Shown piece by piece: positions 9,971 through 22,576 of a DNA stretch of 64,000 nt. Made by a program: the position numbers and the translations under genes. The notes under the pieces are model-generated. The model was given only the letters and a program-made list of their open reading frames with translations. It was not told the DNA's origin and did no database searches. Within the stretch, counting starts at the first letter, position 1. Each line of letters opens with the position of its first letter. The DNA is from Polynucleobacter sp. Tro8-14-1 (GTDB lineage Bacteria > Pseudomonadota > Gammaproteobacteria > Burkholderiales > Burkholderiaceae): positions 186,001 to 250,000 of the forward strand of contig NZ_JACVPX010000001.1 of NCBI RefSeq assembly GCF_018881655.1, read 5' to 3'.

Positions 9971-10818
9971 TACTTGTCTCCGTTTTGGTTTGGGTGTTGA
10001 TGAGGGTGCAGCGAAAAAATGGCTTTAGCGATACGGCTATCGTTAATCTGCAGCATCTGATGGCGGCTTACAGGCGACATCATGAGACCACCATAGGAAT
10101 GGTCGGCAATCAAAGTGGAGGCATTTTCTAAATCTTTTACTAATCCAATATTGCTGGCATAAATTTGTGTAGGTGAGTAGGGTGATTGCCTGAGTTGAGA
10201 AAGGGCATCACTTGCCATCTCACGCTCACGCATTTGACTCATATCAATATGAACACCTTCCAATTGCATCTCCGTGATCCACTGCAACTCTTCAATGCTT
10301 CCGGTGAATGTGAGGAAATGTAGTAATACACCAAGCCGTCGCAAACGAAGTAATCCTTCTTTGCAAGCATCAGCGCTGTCGGGCTCAGGAATAGTTTGAA
10401 TGCCGATACTGACCAAGCCCACTGGTAGACGTGAGTTCAGAATCAGCTCACTCATGGCATCCACGTAGCCGCTTGACGCTATGGCATACGTTGGTATTGG
10501 CAAAATTCCAGGAATAAAACGACCACTGCGATACCAATAGGCAATGGTGTCTAGGCCTTCCATAAAAAGGCGTAGCAATTGCATATCAGAGGTAGTCAGT
10601 AATGGTCTAAATAAAGATCCTGTCAGTTTGGTTCCCTTACAGTTAAAAATGGGTTCATGACTAATCGCTTGTCGTTTAGACCAGGATTGGTGTTCTTCAA
10701 GGGCTTGGTTACTAAGGCCAAGCCAGGGATCGCCACAGGCGTCTCGTACTTCCTGGAAGGGTTTGTTCTTCCATGCCTTTACAAGCGTGTACAGCCGGGA
10801 TTTCGGGCTCATCAGCAT
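9970..10818 (-). CDS. Degenerate EAL-domain protein, probably non-catalytic
   Basis: EAL-like layout: ISHEPIFNCKGTKLTGSLFRPLL where yQPI...vGaEALlRw is expected; SGRFIPGILPIP; LPVGLVSIGI; LRRLGVLLHFLTFTGSIEELQWITEMQLEGVHIDMS where DDFGTGYSSL...lKID is expected. EAL, DDFGTG and K of KID are substituted. TAATG overlap with the response regulator start. Confidence 0.65.
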   Translation of the reverse strand: MLMSPKSRLYTLVKAWKNKPFQEVRDACGDPWLGLSNQALEEHQSWSKRQAISHEPIFNCKGTKLTGSLFRPLLTTSDMQLLRLFMEGLDTIAYWYRSGRFIPGILPIPTYAIASSGYVDAMSELILNSRLPVGLVSIGIQTIPEPDSADACKEGLLRLRRLGVLLHFLTFTGSIEELQWITEMQLEGVHIDMSQMREREMASDALSQLRQSPYSPTQIYASNIGLVKDLENASTLIADHSYGGLMMSPVSRHQMLQINDSRIAKAIFSLHPHQHPNQNGDK

Positions 10819-10874
10819 TCTCCAATCGGTGACTATCCAGTCTAGGCAGGACGGATTGGAGCGGTAAGGGCTTT

Positions 10875-10910
10875 AGGCTGATTTATCTGTAGGAATTGAC
10901 CTACCAGCCT
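10875..10910. repeat. Nested inverted repeat upstream of the EAL/RR/HHK cluster
   Basis: Outer arms AGGCTG (10875-10880)/CAGCCT (10905-10910); inner arms GTAGG (10889-10893)/CCTAC (10900-10904). Confidence 0.7.
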
Positions 10911-10916
10911 GTCCCT

Positions 10917-10922
10917 ATTATA
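10917..10922 (-). promoter_or_regulatory. Putative -10 box (TATAAT on minus strand) for the EAL/RR/HHK cluster
   Basis: Minus strand TTTAGCCTATTTTTATAATAGGGACAGG; perfect TATAAT, weak -35 candidate about 17-18 bp upstream; lies inside the small inverted repeat CCTATT-ATAAA-AATAGG (10914-10930). Confidence 0.45.
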
Positions 10923-10962
10923 AAAATAGGCTAAATCCTTAAAGAATTTATGGTGATCCGCC

Positions 10963-10993
10963 CTTGAAATCCAGGGAATCAGACCTATATAAT
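10963..10993 (+). promoter_or_regulatory. groESL promoter with overlapping sigma70-like and sigma32-like boxes
   Basis: TTGAAA (10964-10969), 18 bp spacer, TATAAT (10988-10993); also CTTGAAA (10963-10969), 14 bp, CCTATAT (10984-10990). Confidence 0.7.
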
Positions 10994-11019
10994 CAGCACT
11001 CCCTACATGCGAGTGCTAA
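10993..11019 (+). promoter_or_regulatory. CIRCE element (HrcA operator)
   Basis: TCAGCACTC-N9-GAGTGCTAA; one mismatch to TTAGCACTC-N9-GAGTGCTAA; upstream of groES. Confidence 0.93.
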
Positions 11020-11128
11020 AGAGGCGATTTATACCTAAATAACCCTTGGCTTCCGTGTGAAGAGATTATAAAGCATTGATTTATATAGTTTATTTAAATA
11101 GTTAACACTTACTAACATAGGAGAAGAG

Positions 11129-11419
11129 ATGAATTTGCGTCCCTTACATGATCGCGTAATCATCAAGCGTTTAGATCAAGAATCAAAAACTGCTTCCGGA
11201 ATCATCATTCCTGACGCTGCTGCAGAAAAACCTGATCAAGGTGAAGTATTGGCAGTAGGCCCAGGTAAACGTGATGACAGCGGCAAATTAAACGCACCTG
11301 ACGTCAAAGTAGGCGATCGCGTGTTGTTTGGTAAATATGCAGGTCAAACAGTAAAAGTTGACAGCGAAGAACTCATCGTGATGCGTGAAGACGACATCAT
11401 GGCTGTTGTACAGAAGTAA
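11129..11419 (+). CDS. groS: Co-chaperonin GroES
   Basis: [47 protein letters not shown]. Confidence 0.98.
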   Translation: MNLRPLHDRVIIKRLDQESKTASGIIIPDAAAEKPDQGEVLAVGPGKRDDSGKLNAPDVKVGDRVLFGKYAGQTVKVDSEELIVMREDDIMAVVQK

Positions 11420-11432
11420 TTTCGGTATTTAA

Positions 11433-13097
<1,665 letters not shown>

Positions 13098-13137
13098 TAG
13101 CCGTTACTTTCCTCAGCCATCTGGCTGTAGAAATAAG

Positions 13138-13168
13138 AGCGCCTGGTTCAAAAGACCAGGCGCTTTTT
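13138..13168 (+). terminator. Rho-independent terminator after groEL
   Basis: AGCGCCTGGT-TCAAAAG-ACCAGGCGCT followed by a T run. Confidence 0.9.
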
Positions 13169-13218
13169 ATTTATAGGAGTAAGCTGTACCCAACATTACC
13201 ACTGGAACGGGCGTCAAG

Positions 13219-13953
13219 ATGACTGGTCGCAATCAAGCAACTCTCCTCATTTCAGCGGGTTTACTCTTACTGAGCTCCACTCTTCTTTGCGGGACTTCAC
13301 TCGCTCAATCAGCTGACTCTCAGCCAGTATTTCAGAAAAGCGTCTCAAATCTACGTAATCAGCGTTATTGCGAAGTTCTGGTAGGCAAGCGAGCTTGGCT
13401 CAATTTGGAAGTAAAGGTATTTAATACGCAAGGGCTTAATCTTTGCCCTGAAGCCCAGTGGAAGACTTTGACCAAGGAATCTATTGAGAAGTCTTTTGAT
13501 GCCTCATTTGTTTTGTTAAATGGTCCTCGCTATTGGACTATGGATGAAATACAAGCGGCAGGAACTACTGTCAATGACGTAAAAGAATCTTTTGGTGGCA
13601 TCGAGATGAATTTGCGAGCAACTGTGCAAGTGAGTTTGCTTAAGCAATTGATGGGTAGTAAGCAGTACAGCCCAAATGAAGTTACCCGCACTACCAATTT
13701 TGTATATAGAGCCGGTAGTGCTGTATACGAGCTTACCTCTCCCGCAGGAGAGGTTTATGTTATGCAGTCGTACTCACAGATTGTGAATCCTGCACTCAGT
13801 ATGAAAGATCTACCGGTACTGAGTGAGCAGTTGAAATTACCCGCTGGTTGGACTTACCGAAGCCGCGTACTCGATCAAGACCTTTCTTTGGTAGTCAATG
13901 GCATTGCCTATGTACTGCAGGACAATTTACTCAATAGCTACCAGAGAAGATAG
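13219..13953 (+). CDS. Hypothetical secreted protein
   Basis: 244 aa ORF with a hydrophobic N-terminal segment and AQS-type cleavage site (LLISAGLLLLSSTLLCGTSLAQS); no recognised domain. Confidence 0.75.
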   Translation: MTGRNQATLLISAGLLLLSSTLLCGTSLAQSADSQPVFQKSVSNLRNQRYCEVLVGKRAWLNLEVKVFNTQGLNLCPEAQWKTLTKESIEKSFDASFVLLNGPRYWTMDEIQAAGTTVNDVKESFGGIEMNLRATVQVSLLKQLMGSKQYSPNEVTRTTNFVYRAGSAVYELTSPAGEVYVMQSYSQIVNPALSMKDLPVLSEQLKLPAGWTYRSRVLDQDLSLVVNGIAYVLQDNLLNSYQRR

Positions 13954-13966
13954 TTTGCACGGCAGC

Positions 13967-14758
13967 TTATTCCATTAGAGTTTGAGCTCTCAATAAGTCT
14001 GCGTTAAAGGAGTCGTACGGAAATAATTCGTTCGGGAACTCTAATGCGAAGATCACATAGAGAGCGAAGCCCATCAGTCCAAGGTAGATAAAAGTTAAAA
14101 ACCAATCTTCTTCATTCTTGACTGCCATAGCATAGCCGCTTAAGAGTGCGCTAATAGATAGTAGGGCAAATAAGAAGCGCTCAAGAATTACAGGGGGGTG
14201 ATGTCTTGCATTCAACATTCCATCCCTCAAGACTACCGTGAGATTATCGGCTTGGGGTCTCAAGATCTTGTCTGCCAATTCCCTGTTGCCAATGGGCGCG
14301 CGAGGAATACTCAGCATCATTAATTCATTAAACTCATTTAACTTATTGCCTAGGCGAGTGATGTTTTCATTCAAGTCGTCGAATGTATTAACCTCTTTGT
14401 ACAAAGCAAGACGATCTGCAAGAATTACTTTAAGAGAGTTGTGTACTTCAATCTGATCTTTTGGGCTAAGGTACTTGCTCGATTGGTAGACTTGGCTAAT
14501 GGCATCTGCTTGTGCGCGTATGAGGCTAATGCGCTTATCAAAATGCTCATTTGCACCCGAGAATGTAAAACCGAGAACCAGTGCCGATAATCCAAAGATG
14601 GAAGCTGCCAAAGAATCTCGAACAATTACCTTATCCGTGCGAAGCAGGCGGTATCTCCCAAACATCCAGCCTATCAATAAGAATGCCAGGATAGAGGTAA
14701 AAAATATTAGGAGGGCATCTTTAACAATATTTAGGTGATTCCCAACGAAATTTGGCAT
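13967..14758 (-). CDS. Multi-pass membrane protein, DUF4239-like
   Basis: TM segments at both ends, central SALVLGFTFSGANEHFDKRISLIRAQADAISQVYQ, as in DUF4239 (bestrophin-like) proteins. Confidence 0.65.
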   Translation of the reverse strand: MPNFVGNHLNIVKDALLIFFTSILAFLLIGWMFGRYRLLRTDKVIVRDSLAASIFGLSALVLGFTFSGANEHFDKRISLIRAQADAISQVYQSSKYLSPKDQIEVHNSLKVILADRLALYKEVNTFDDLNENITRLGNKLNEFNELMMLSIPRAPIGNRELADKILRPQADNLTVVLRDGMLNARHHPPVILERFLFALLSISALLSGYAMAVKNEEDWFLTFIYLGLMGFALYVIFALEFPNELFPYDSFNADLLRAQTLME

Positions 14759-14810
14759 AGCAAGCTCTTATAAGATGGTTTCGCTTTAATTAAGGAGTTT
14801 GCTTAGTGTA

Positions 14811-14836
14811 ATAAAAAACCGCCCGAAGGCGGTTAA
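14811..14836 (-). terminator. Rho-independent terminator for the pnt operon
   Basis: Minus strand: AACCGCC-TTCG-GGCGGTT followed by a T run. Confidence 0.9.
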
Positions 14837-14861
14837 TTATTTGATGATTCTTGACTCAGGC

Positions 14862-16229
14862 TTATTCAACCGCCTTGACCATCTCTTCAACCACCTTCTT
14901 CGCATCACCGAAGACCATCATGGTCTTATCCATATAGAAGAGCTCGTTATCTAGGCCGGCATAACCAGCTGCCATAGAGCGCTTGTTCACGATGATAGTT
15001 TTGGCTTTAAATGCTTCCAAGATCGGCATGCCAAAAATTGGGCTACCTGGAGTGCGTGCAGCAGGGTTCACCACGTCATTCGCACCAAGGACTAACACTA
15101 CGTCAGCCTGACCAAAGTCGCTATTGATATCTTCCATCTCAAATACTTGATCGTATGGAACTTCAGCTTCAGCCAAGAGTACGTTCATATGACCAGGCAT
15201 ACGGCCTGCCACTGGGTGAATCGCGTATTTCACAGTCACGCCATGATGAGTTAACTTTTCAGTCAATTCTTTGAGGGCATGTTGAGCGCGAGCCACTGCC
15301 AAGCCGTAACCTGGAACAATGATTACAGTGTCAGCATTTTCCATGAGGAACGCCGCATCTTCTGGTGAACCTGTTTTGTAATTCTTAGGGCCACCATCAT
15401 CGCCACCGCCGGCAGCAGCTTCAGCGCCAAAGCCGCCGAGCAATACAGCCAGAATGGAACGGTTCATTGCCTTACACATGATGTATGAAAGAATCGCACC
15501 GGATGAGCCTACGCAAGCACCCGCAATAATCAACACTGGGTTGTTTAAGGTGAAGCCAATACCAGCCGCTGCCCAACCAGAATAACTGTTCAGCATTGAT
15601 ACAACCACTGGCATATCAGCGCCACCGATAGGGATGATCAAGGTCACGCCCAATACCAAAGCAACGGCACACATTGCCAAGAAAGCTGCGTGGCTATCAC
15701 CCATGTAATAAGCAATACCAGCGCCAACCATTGAGACGGCCAAAATCAAATTCAGCAAATGTTGACCAGCGAAAGTAACTGGCTTACCACTGACTTTGCC
15801 GGATAACTTACCAAATGCAATGACAGATGCAGTAAAGGTGATGGCACCAATAAACGCGCCAATGAAAAGTTCAATCTTCTGTGCGCCAGTATGGTCATGC
15901 GCTGGATTAAATACAGCAGCAATCGCAATTAATACGGCCGATAAACCTACGAAGGAGTGCATCAAAGCAACCAACTCAGGCATCTTGGTCATTTGCACGC
16001 GCTTAGCAGCGAGCGTACCAATGATGGCGCCAGCCACAACCGCAACACCAATCAACGAGACGACTGGCTTGAAGTCGGGAATGAAGAAAGTGGTGACAAC
16101 GGCTAACAACATGCCAATCATGCCAAAAGTATTACCTTGACGTGAAGTGGTTGGTGAAGACAAGCCACGCAAAGCGAGGATGAACAACACCGATGAAATG
16201 AGATAAGAAATAGCGGTTATGTTTGACAT
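14862..16229 (-). CDS. pntB: NAD(P) transhydrogenase subunit beta
   Basis: GYGLAVARAQHALKELTEKLTHHGVTVKYAIHPVAGRMPGHMNVLLAEAEVPYDQ; multi-TM N-terminal region. Confidence 0.96.
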   Translation of the reverse strand: MSNITAISYLISSVLFILALRGLSSPTTSRQGNTFGMIGMLLAVVTTFFIPDFKPVVSLIGVAVVAGAIIGTLAAKRVQMTKMPELVALMHSFVGLSAVLIAIAAVFNPAHDHTGAQKIELFIGAFIGAITFTASVIAFGKLSGKVSGKPVTFAGQHLLNLILAVSMVGAGIAYYMGDSHAAFLAMCAVALVLGVTLIIPIGGADMPVVVSMLNSYSGWAAAGIGFTLNNPVLIIAGACVGSSGAILSYIMCKAMNRSILAVLLGGFGAEAAAGGGDDGGPKNYKTGSPEDAAFLMENADTVIIVPGYGLAVARAQHALKELTEKLTHHGVTVKYAIHPVAGRMPGHMNVLLAEAEVPYDQVFEMEDINSDFGQADVVLVLGANDVVNPAARTPGSPIFGMPILEAFKAKTIIVNKRSMAAGYAGLDNELFYMDKTMMVFGDAKKVVEEMVKAVE

Positions 16230-16262
16230 AGTTTTGGTCTCTATATAGGTCTTGTTCTAGGT

Positions 16263-16601
16263 TTATTTGGTTCCAGCCGCATCAGCTTTAGGAGCTTTTT
16301 TCTTGAACATTTCAAGCATGCGACGGGTGACCATAAAGCCACCAAAAATATTGATAGACGCGAGAAATACCGCCACTGCACCAATGATGCTGGTGAGAGT
16401 GATTTCATCGCCACCGATAACTTCAGTTTGGAGCAATGCTCCAACGATGATGATGCCGGAGATGGCATTGGTCACCGCCATTAAAGGCGTATGCAATGCT
16501 GGCGTAACGTTCCAAACTACGTGATAGCCAACAAAAATGGCCAATACAAACACAGTAATGTTTTGAACGGTGAGGATGCTTTGAAAGGCAGCGAGATCCA
16601 T
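16263..16601 (-). CDS. pntAB: NAD(P) transhydrogenase subunit alpha part 2
   Basis: 112 aa membrane protein; [40 protein letters not shown]. Confidence 0.94.
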   Translation of the reverse strand: MDLAAFQSILTVQNITVFVLAIFVGYHVVWNVTPALHTPLMAVTNAISGIIIVGALLQTEVIGGDEITLTSIIGAVAVFLASINIFGGFMVTRRMLEMFKKKAPKADAAGTK

Positions 16602-16625
16602 AGTGTTTCCTTAGTATTTTTACTA

Positions 16626-17756
16626 TTAGTTTTTGCGGATGGCTTGGCCATCACGACACATTAAGCAAGCAGTAACAATGTCATCATCACTTGGGATGAC
16701 TAAATTGGCTTCTTTATCCACAATGAGTTTCATGAAATCGAGCAAGTTACGTGAGTACAGTGCAGAAGCATCTCCTGCAACCATGCTAGCTAAGTTGGTG
16801 TAGCCAACAATTTTCACGCCATTCACATCAATTACTTTATCTGCTTGCGTTAACGGGCAGTTACCTGAACCGTTATCACCTTTGCCTGCAGCTAAGTCAA
16901 TTACGATCGAGCCTGGCTTCATATTGGCAACAGTATCGCTATGCAAAAGAACAGGTGGCTTACGCCCCGGGATCAATGCAGTGGTAATTACGATGTCGGC
17001 TTGTTGAGCGCGCTCTGCAACCAAGGCTGCTTGACGCTTCATCCAAGCTTCAGGCATTGGGCGAGCATAGCCACCAACGCCTTGGGCAATCTCACGCTCT
17101 TCATCGGTTTCATAAGGAACGTCAACAAACTTGGCGCCTAATGATTCGATTTGTTCTTTCGCTGCTGGGCGCACATCAGATGCTTCAATCACGGCGCCAA
17201 GACGTTTTGCTGTGGCAATGGCTTGTAAGCCTGCAACACCAGCACCCAAGATTAGTATGCGAGCTGCTTTAACAGTTCCTGCAGCAGTCATCAGCATTGG
17301 CATGAAGCGTTGATATTCGTTAGCTGCAACCAATACTGCTTTGTAACCAGCAATGTTTGCCTGGGAAGACAAGACGTCCATGCTTTGTGCGCGTGTTGTG
17401 CGTGGTGCAGCCTCTAAAGAGAATGCAGTAACACCTTGAGCAGCCATGGCTGCAATCATGTCGTTATCAAACGGATCGAGCATGCCCAGAAGAACGGCAC
17501 CGGATTTAATCTGTTTAAGTTCGGCTGCCTCGGGCGCACGTACTTTAAGAACGATCTCTGCACCAAACGCATCTGCAGCGCTACCAATGCTTGCGCCGAC
17601 AGATTCGTATGCGGAGTCAGGTTGACTGGCTTTTACTCCGGCGTCTTTTTGAATGACGACGGTATGACCTTGACCAATTAATTTTTTAACGGTTTCTGGT
17701 GTGGCGGCTACTCGAGTTTCCCCGGGCCTTGTTTCCAGTGGCACTCCTATGCGCAT
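16626..17756 (-). CDS. pntAA: NAD(P) transhydrogenase subunit alpha part 1
   Basis: MRIGVPLETRPGETRVAATPETVKKLIGQGHTVVIQKDAG; Rossmann motif GAGVAGLQAIATAKRLGA. Confidence 0.95.
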   Translation of the reverse strand: MRIGVPLETRPGETRVAATPETVKKLIGQGHTVVIQKDAGVKASQPDSAYESVGASIGSAADAFGAEIVLKVRAPEAAELKQIKSGAVLLGMLDPFDNDMIAAMAAQGVTAFSLEAAPRTTRAQSMDVLSSQANIAGYKAVLVAANEYQRFMPMLMTAAGTVKAARILILGAGVAGLQAIATAKRLGAVIEASDVRPAAKEQIESLGAKFVDVPYETDEEREIAQGVGGYARPMPEAWMKRQAALVAERAQQADIVITTALIPGRKPPVLLHSDTVANMKPGSIVIDLAAGKGDNGSGNCPLTQADKVIDVNGVKIVGYTNLASMVAGDASALYSRNLLDFMKLIVDKEANLVIPSDDDIVTACLMCRDGQAIRKN

Positions 17757-17930
17757 GGCATGTCTCCAAAAGCAAAAATTTATAAAAAATCTATTTTAGT
17801 TAAATAGGGCTCGTTGCGCCTATTTACTCACCCCTAAGTCCTTTTGCTTGGTTTTTGCCCGAAATTCTGTGAAATCAGGCTAAGACTTCTACAATATGGC
17901 CTGTAAGCTTATATTGAATTCTCGCATTTT

Positions 17931-19046
17931 TTGATGATCCCGCTCAATTCTTCCTCAATCCCGTCCTCCCAGCCCAAGAAAGTCGTTATTGGCATGTCTG
18001 GGGGGGTAGATTCGTCGGTGGCTGCCTGGATGCTCAAAGAGCAAGGCTTTGAAGTTATTGGCCTTTTTATGAAAAATTGGGAGGATGACGATAACGACGA
18101 GTACTGTTCTGCTCGTCAAGACTGGCTCGATGTGGTTTCAGTCGCCGATATGATCGGAATAGACGTTGAAGCAGTCAATTTTGCTGCCGAATATCGTGAG
18201 CGCGTATTTGCTGATTTCTTACGCGAGTACGCCGCAGGGCGAACGCCCAACCCCGATGTCTTATGTAATGCCGAAATTAAGTTCAAGGCTTTCTTAGATC
18301 ACTCCATGAGTTTGGGTGCGGATGCTATTGCCACCGGTCACTATGCGCGCGTTCGTCATGAAGGTGGCAGGGTGCAGTTGTTGAAAGCTGTCGATGCCAG
18401 TAAAGACCAGAGTTATTTCTTGCATCGCTTAACGCAGCAACAATTGGCAAATGTGATGTTCCCACTTGGAGAAATTCCAAAAACAGAAGTCAGAAAAATT
18501 GCAGAGCAAATTGGTTTGCACAATGCTAAAAAGAAAGACTCCACCGGCATTTGCTTTATTGGTGAACGTCCTTTTAGAGAATTCTTAAATCGCTATTTAC
18601 CGCGCGTACCTGGCCCGATAAAAACCCCAGAAGGTAAAACAGTTGGCGAGCATATGGGCTTAGCCTTCTTCACCTTAGGTCAGCGCAAGGGTATTGGTTT
18701 GGGCGGCAGTCAAGATGGCAATGGTGACGCTTGGTATGTGGCGCGCAAGGATGTTCCAAATAACACTCTGTATGTAGCGCAAGGCCACGAACACCCGTGG
18801 CTATTGGCTAATCAGCTTGCTGCGATGGATGCCAGTTGGGTTTCTGGTGCTTCACCAACACCCGGAAATTATTCTGCTAAGACTCGTTATCGACAAGCAG
18901 ACTCTGCTTGTACTTTGAGTGCTGGTGCTGAAGCACTAAGCTTCGACTTAAGTTTTCCAGAAGCGCAGTGGGCTGTTACTCCAGGGCAATCTGCTGTCTT
19001 GTATGACGGAGATATTTGTTTGGGTGGCGGAATTATTTCTGCATAA
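17931..19046 (+). CDS. mnmA: tRNA-specific 2-thiouridylase MnmA
   Basis: [50 protein letters not shown]. Confidence 0.97.
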   Translation: MMIPLNSSSIPSSQPKKVVIGMSGGVDSSVAAWMLKEQGFEVIGLFMKNWEDDDNDEYCSARQDWLDVVSVADMIGIDVEAVNFAAEYRERVFADFLREYAAGRTPNPDVLCNAEIKFKAFLDHSMSLGADAIATGHYARVRHEGGRVQLLKAVDASKDQSYFLHRLTQQQLANVMFPLGEIPKTEVRKIAEQIGLHNAKKKDSTGICFIGERPFREFLNRYLPRVPGPIKTPEGKTVGEHMGLAFFTLGQRKGIGLGGSQDGNGDAWYVARKDVPNNTLYVAQGHEHPWLLANQLAAMDASWVSGASPTPGNYSAKTRYRQADSACTLSAGAEALSFDLSFPEAQWAVTPGQSAVLYDGDICLGGGIISA

Positions 19047-19070
19047 TCTTCATTAGCAAGTAGCAGATAC

Positions 19071-19102
19071 AAAAATGCCAATCAGTTTTGATTGGCATTT
19101 TT
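19071..19102. terminator. Bidirectional terminator between mnmA and the GST gene
   Basis: AAAAATGCCAATCA-GTTT-TGATTGGCATTTTT, 14 bp perfect stem between convergent genes. Confidence 0.9.
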
Positions 19103-19120
19103 TATTCAGCGGCAAGTTAA

Positions 19121-19735
19121 TTAAGCAGCCGGTGGTTCGGTTTCAATAAAAGAAGGTCGCAGTAATAATTTTTGATACAGACGATCTAAATTTGGGTATT
19201 GGGTTTGCCATTTCACTTCTGGAAAGCGAAACAATAAATATCCGATTGCGCAACCTACGGCGATATCTGCCAAGGTGATTTGATTGCCGTGACACCAAGC
19301 ATTACCACCCAGCTGTTCAGACATTTGACGTAGGGCGTCATTAATCTTGCCCATCTGGCGGTCATACCAAGCTTGGCTTTGTTGTTCTGCTGGGCGCAAG
19401 GTGCGCTCTAAACGGGCCAAAATGCCGGCATCCATCACGCCGTCTGCCAGTGCCTCCCAGGTTTTCACGGCTGCGCGCTCACGGTTATCAGCCGGAATGA
19501 GCTTGCTGACTGGGCTTAGGCCATCAGCGTATTCGGCGATGACGCGGGAGTCATAAATAGCCTCTCCATCGTCAGCCATGAGGCAGGGAACCTTCCCCAG
19601 GGGGTTGGTAAGGGCTATTTTGGTGTCTGCAGCCCAAACATTCTCTAATTCGAGGTCAACATCGACCTTTTTCTCGTTAAAAACAATGCGTACTTTACGT
19701 ACATAGGGGCTGGTAAGGGATCCGATAAGTTTCAT
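19121..19735 (-). CDS. Glutathione S-transferase family protein
   Basis: MKLIGSLTSPYVRKVRIVFNEKKVD; thioredoxin-like N-terminus and GST C-terminal domain. Start trimmed from 19786 to the internal ATG at MKLIGS. Confidence 0.9.
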   Translation of the reverse strand: MKLIGSLTSPYVRKVRIVFNEKKVDVDLELENVWAADTKIALTNPLGKVPCLMADDGEAIYDSRVIAEYADGLSPVSKLIPADNRERAAVKTWEALADGVMDAGILARLERTLRPAEQQSQAWYDRQMGKINDALRQMSEQLGGNAWCHGNQITLADIAVGCAIGYLLFRFPEVKWQTQYPNLDRLYQKLLLRPSFIETEPPAA

Positions 19736-19749
19736 GGGCTCAAGTATAG

Positions 19750-22562
<2,813 letters not shown>

Positions 22563-22576
22563 ACTAAAAGACTGAG

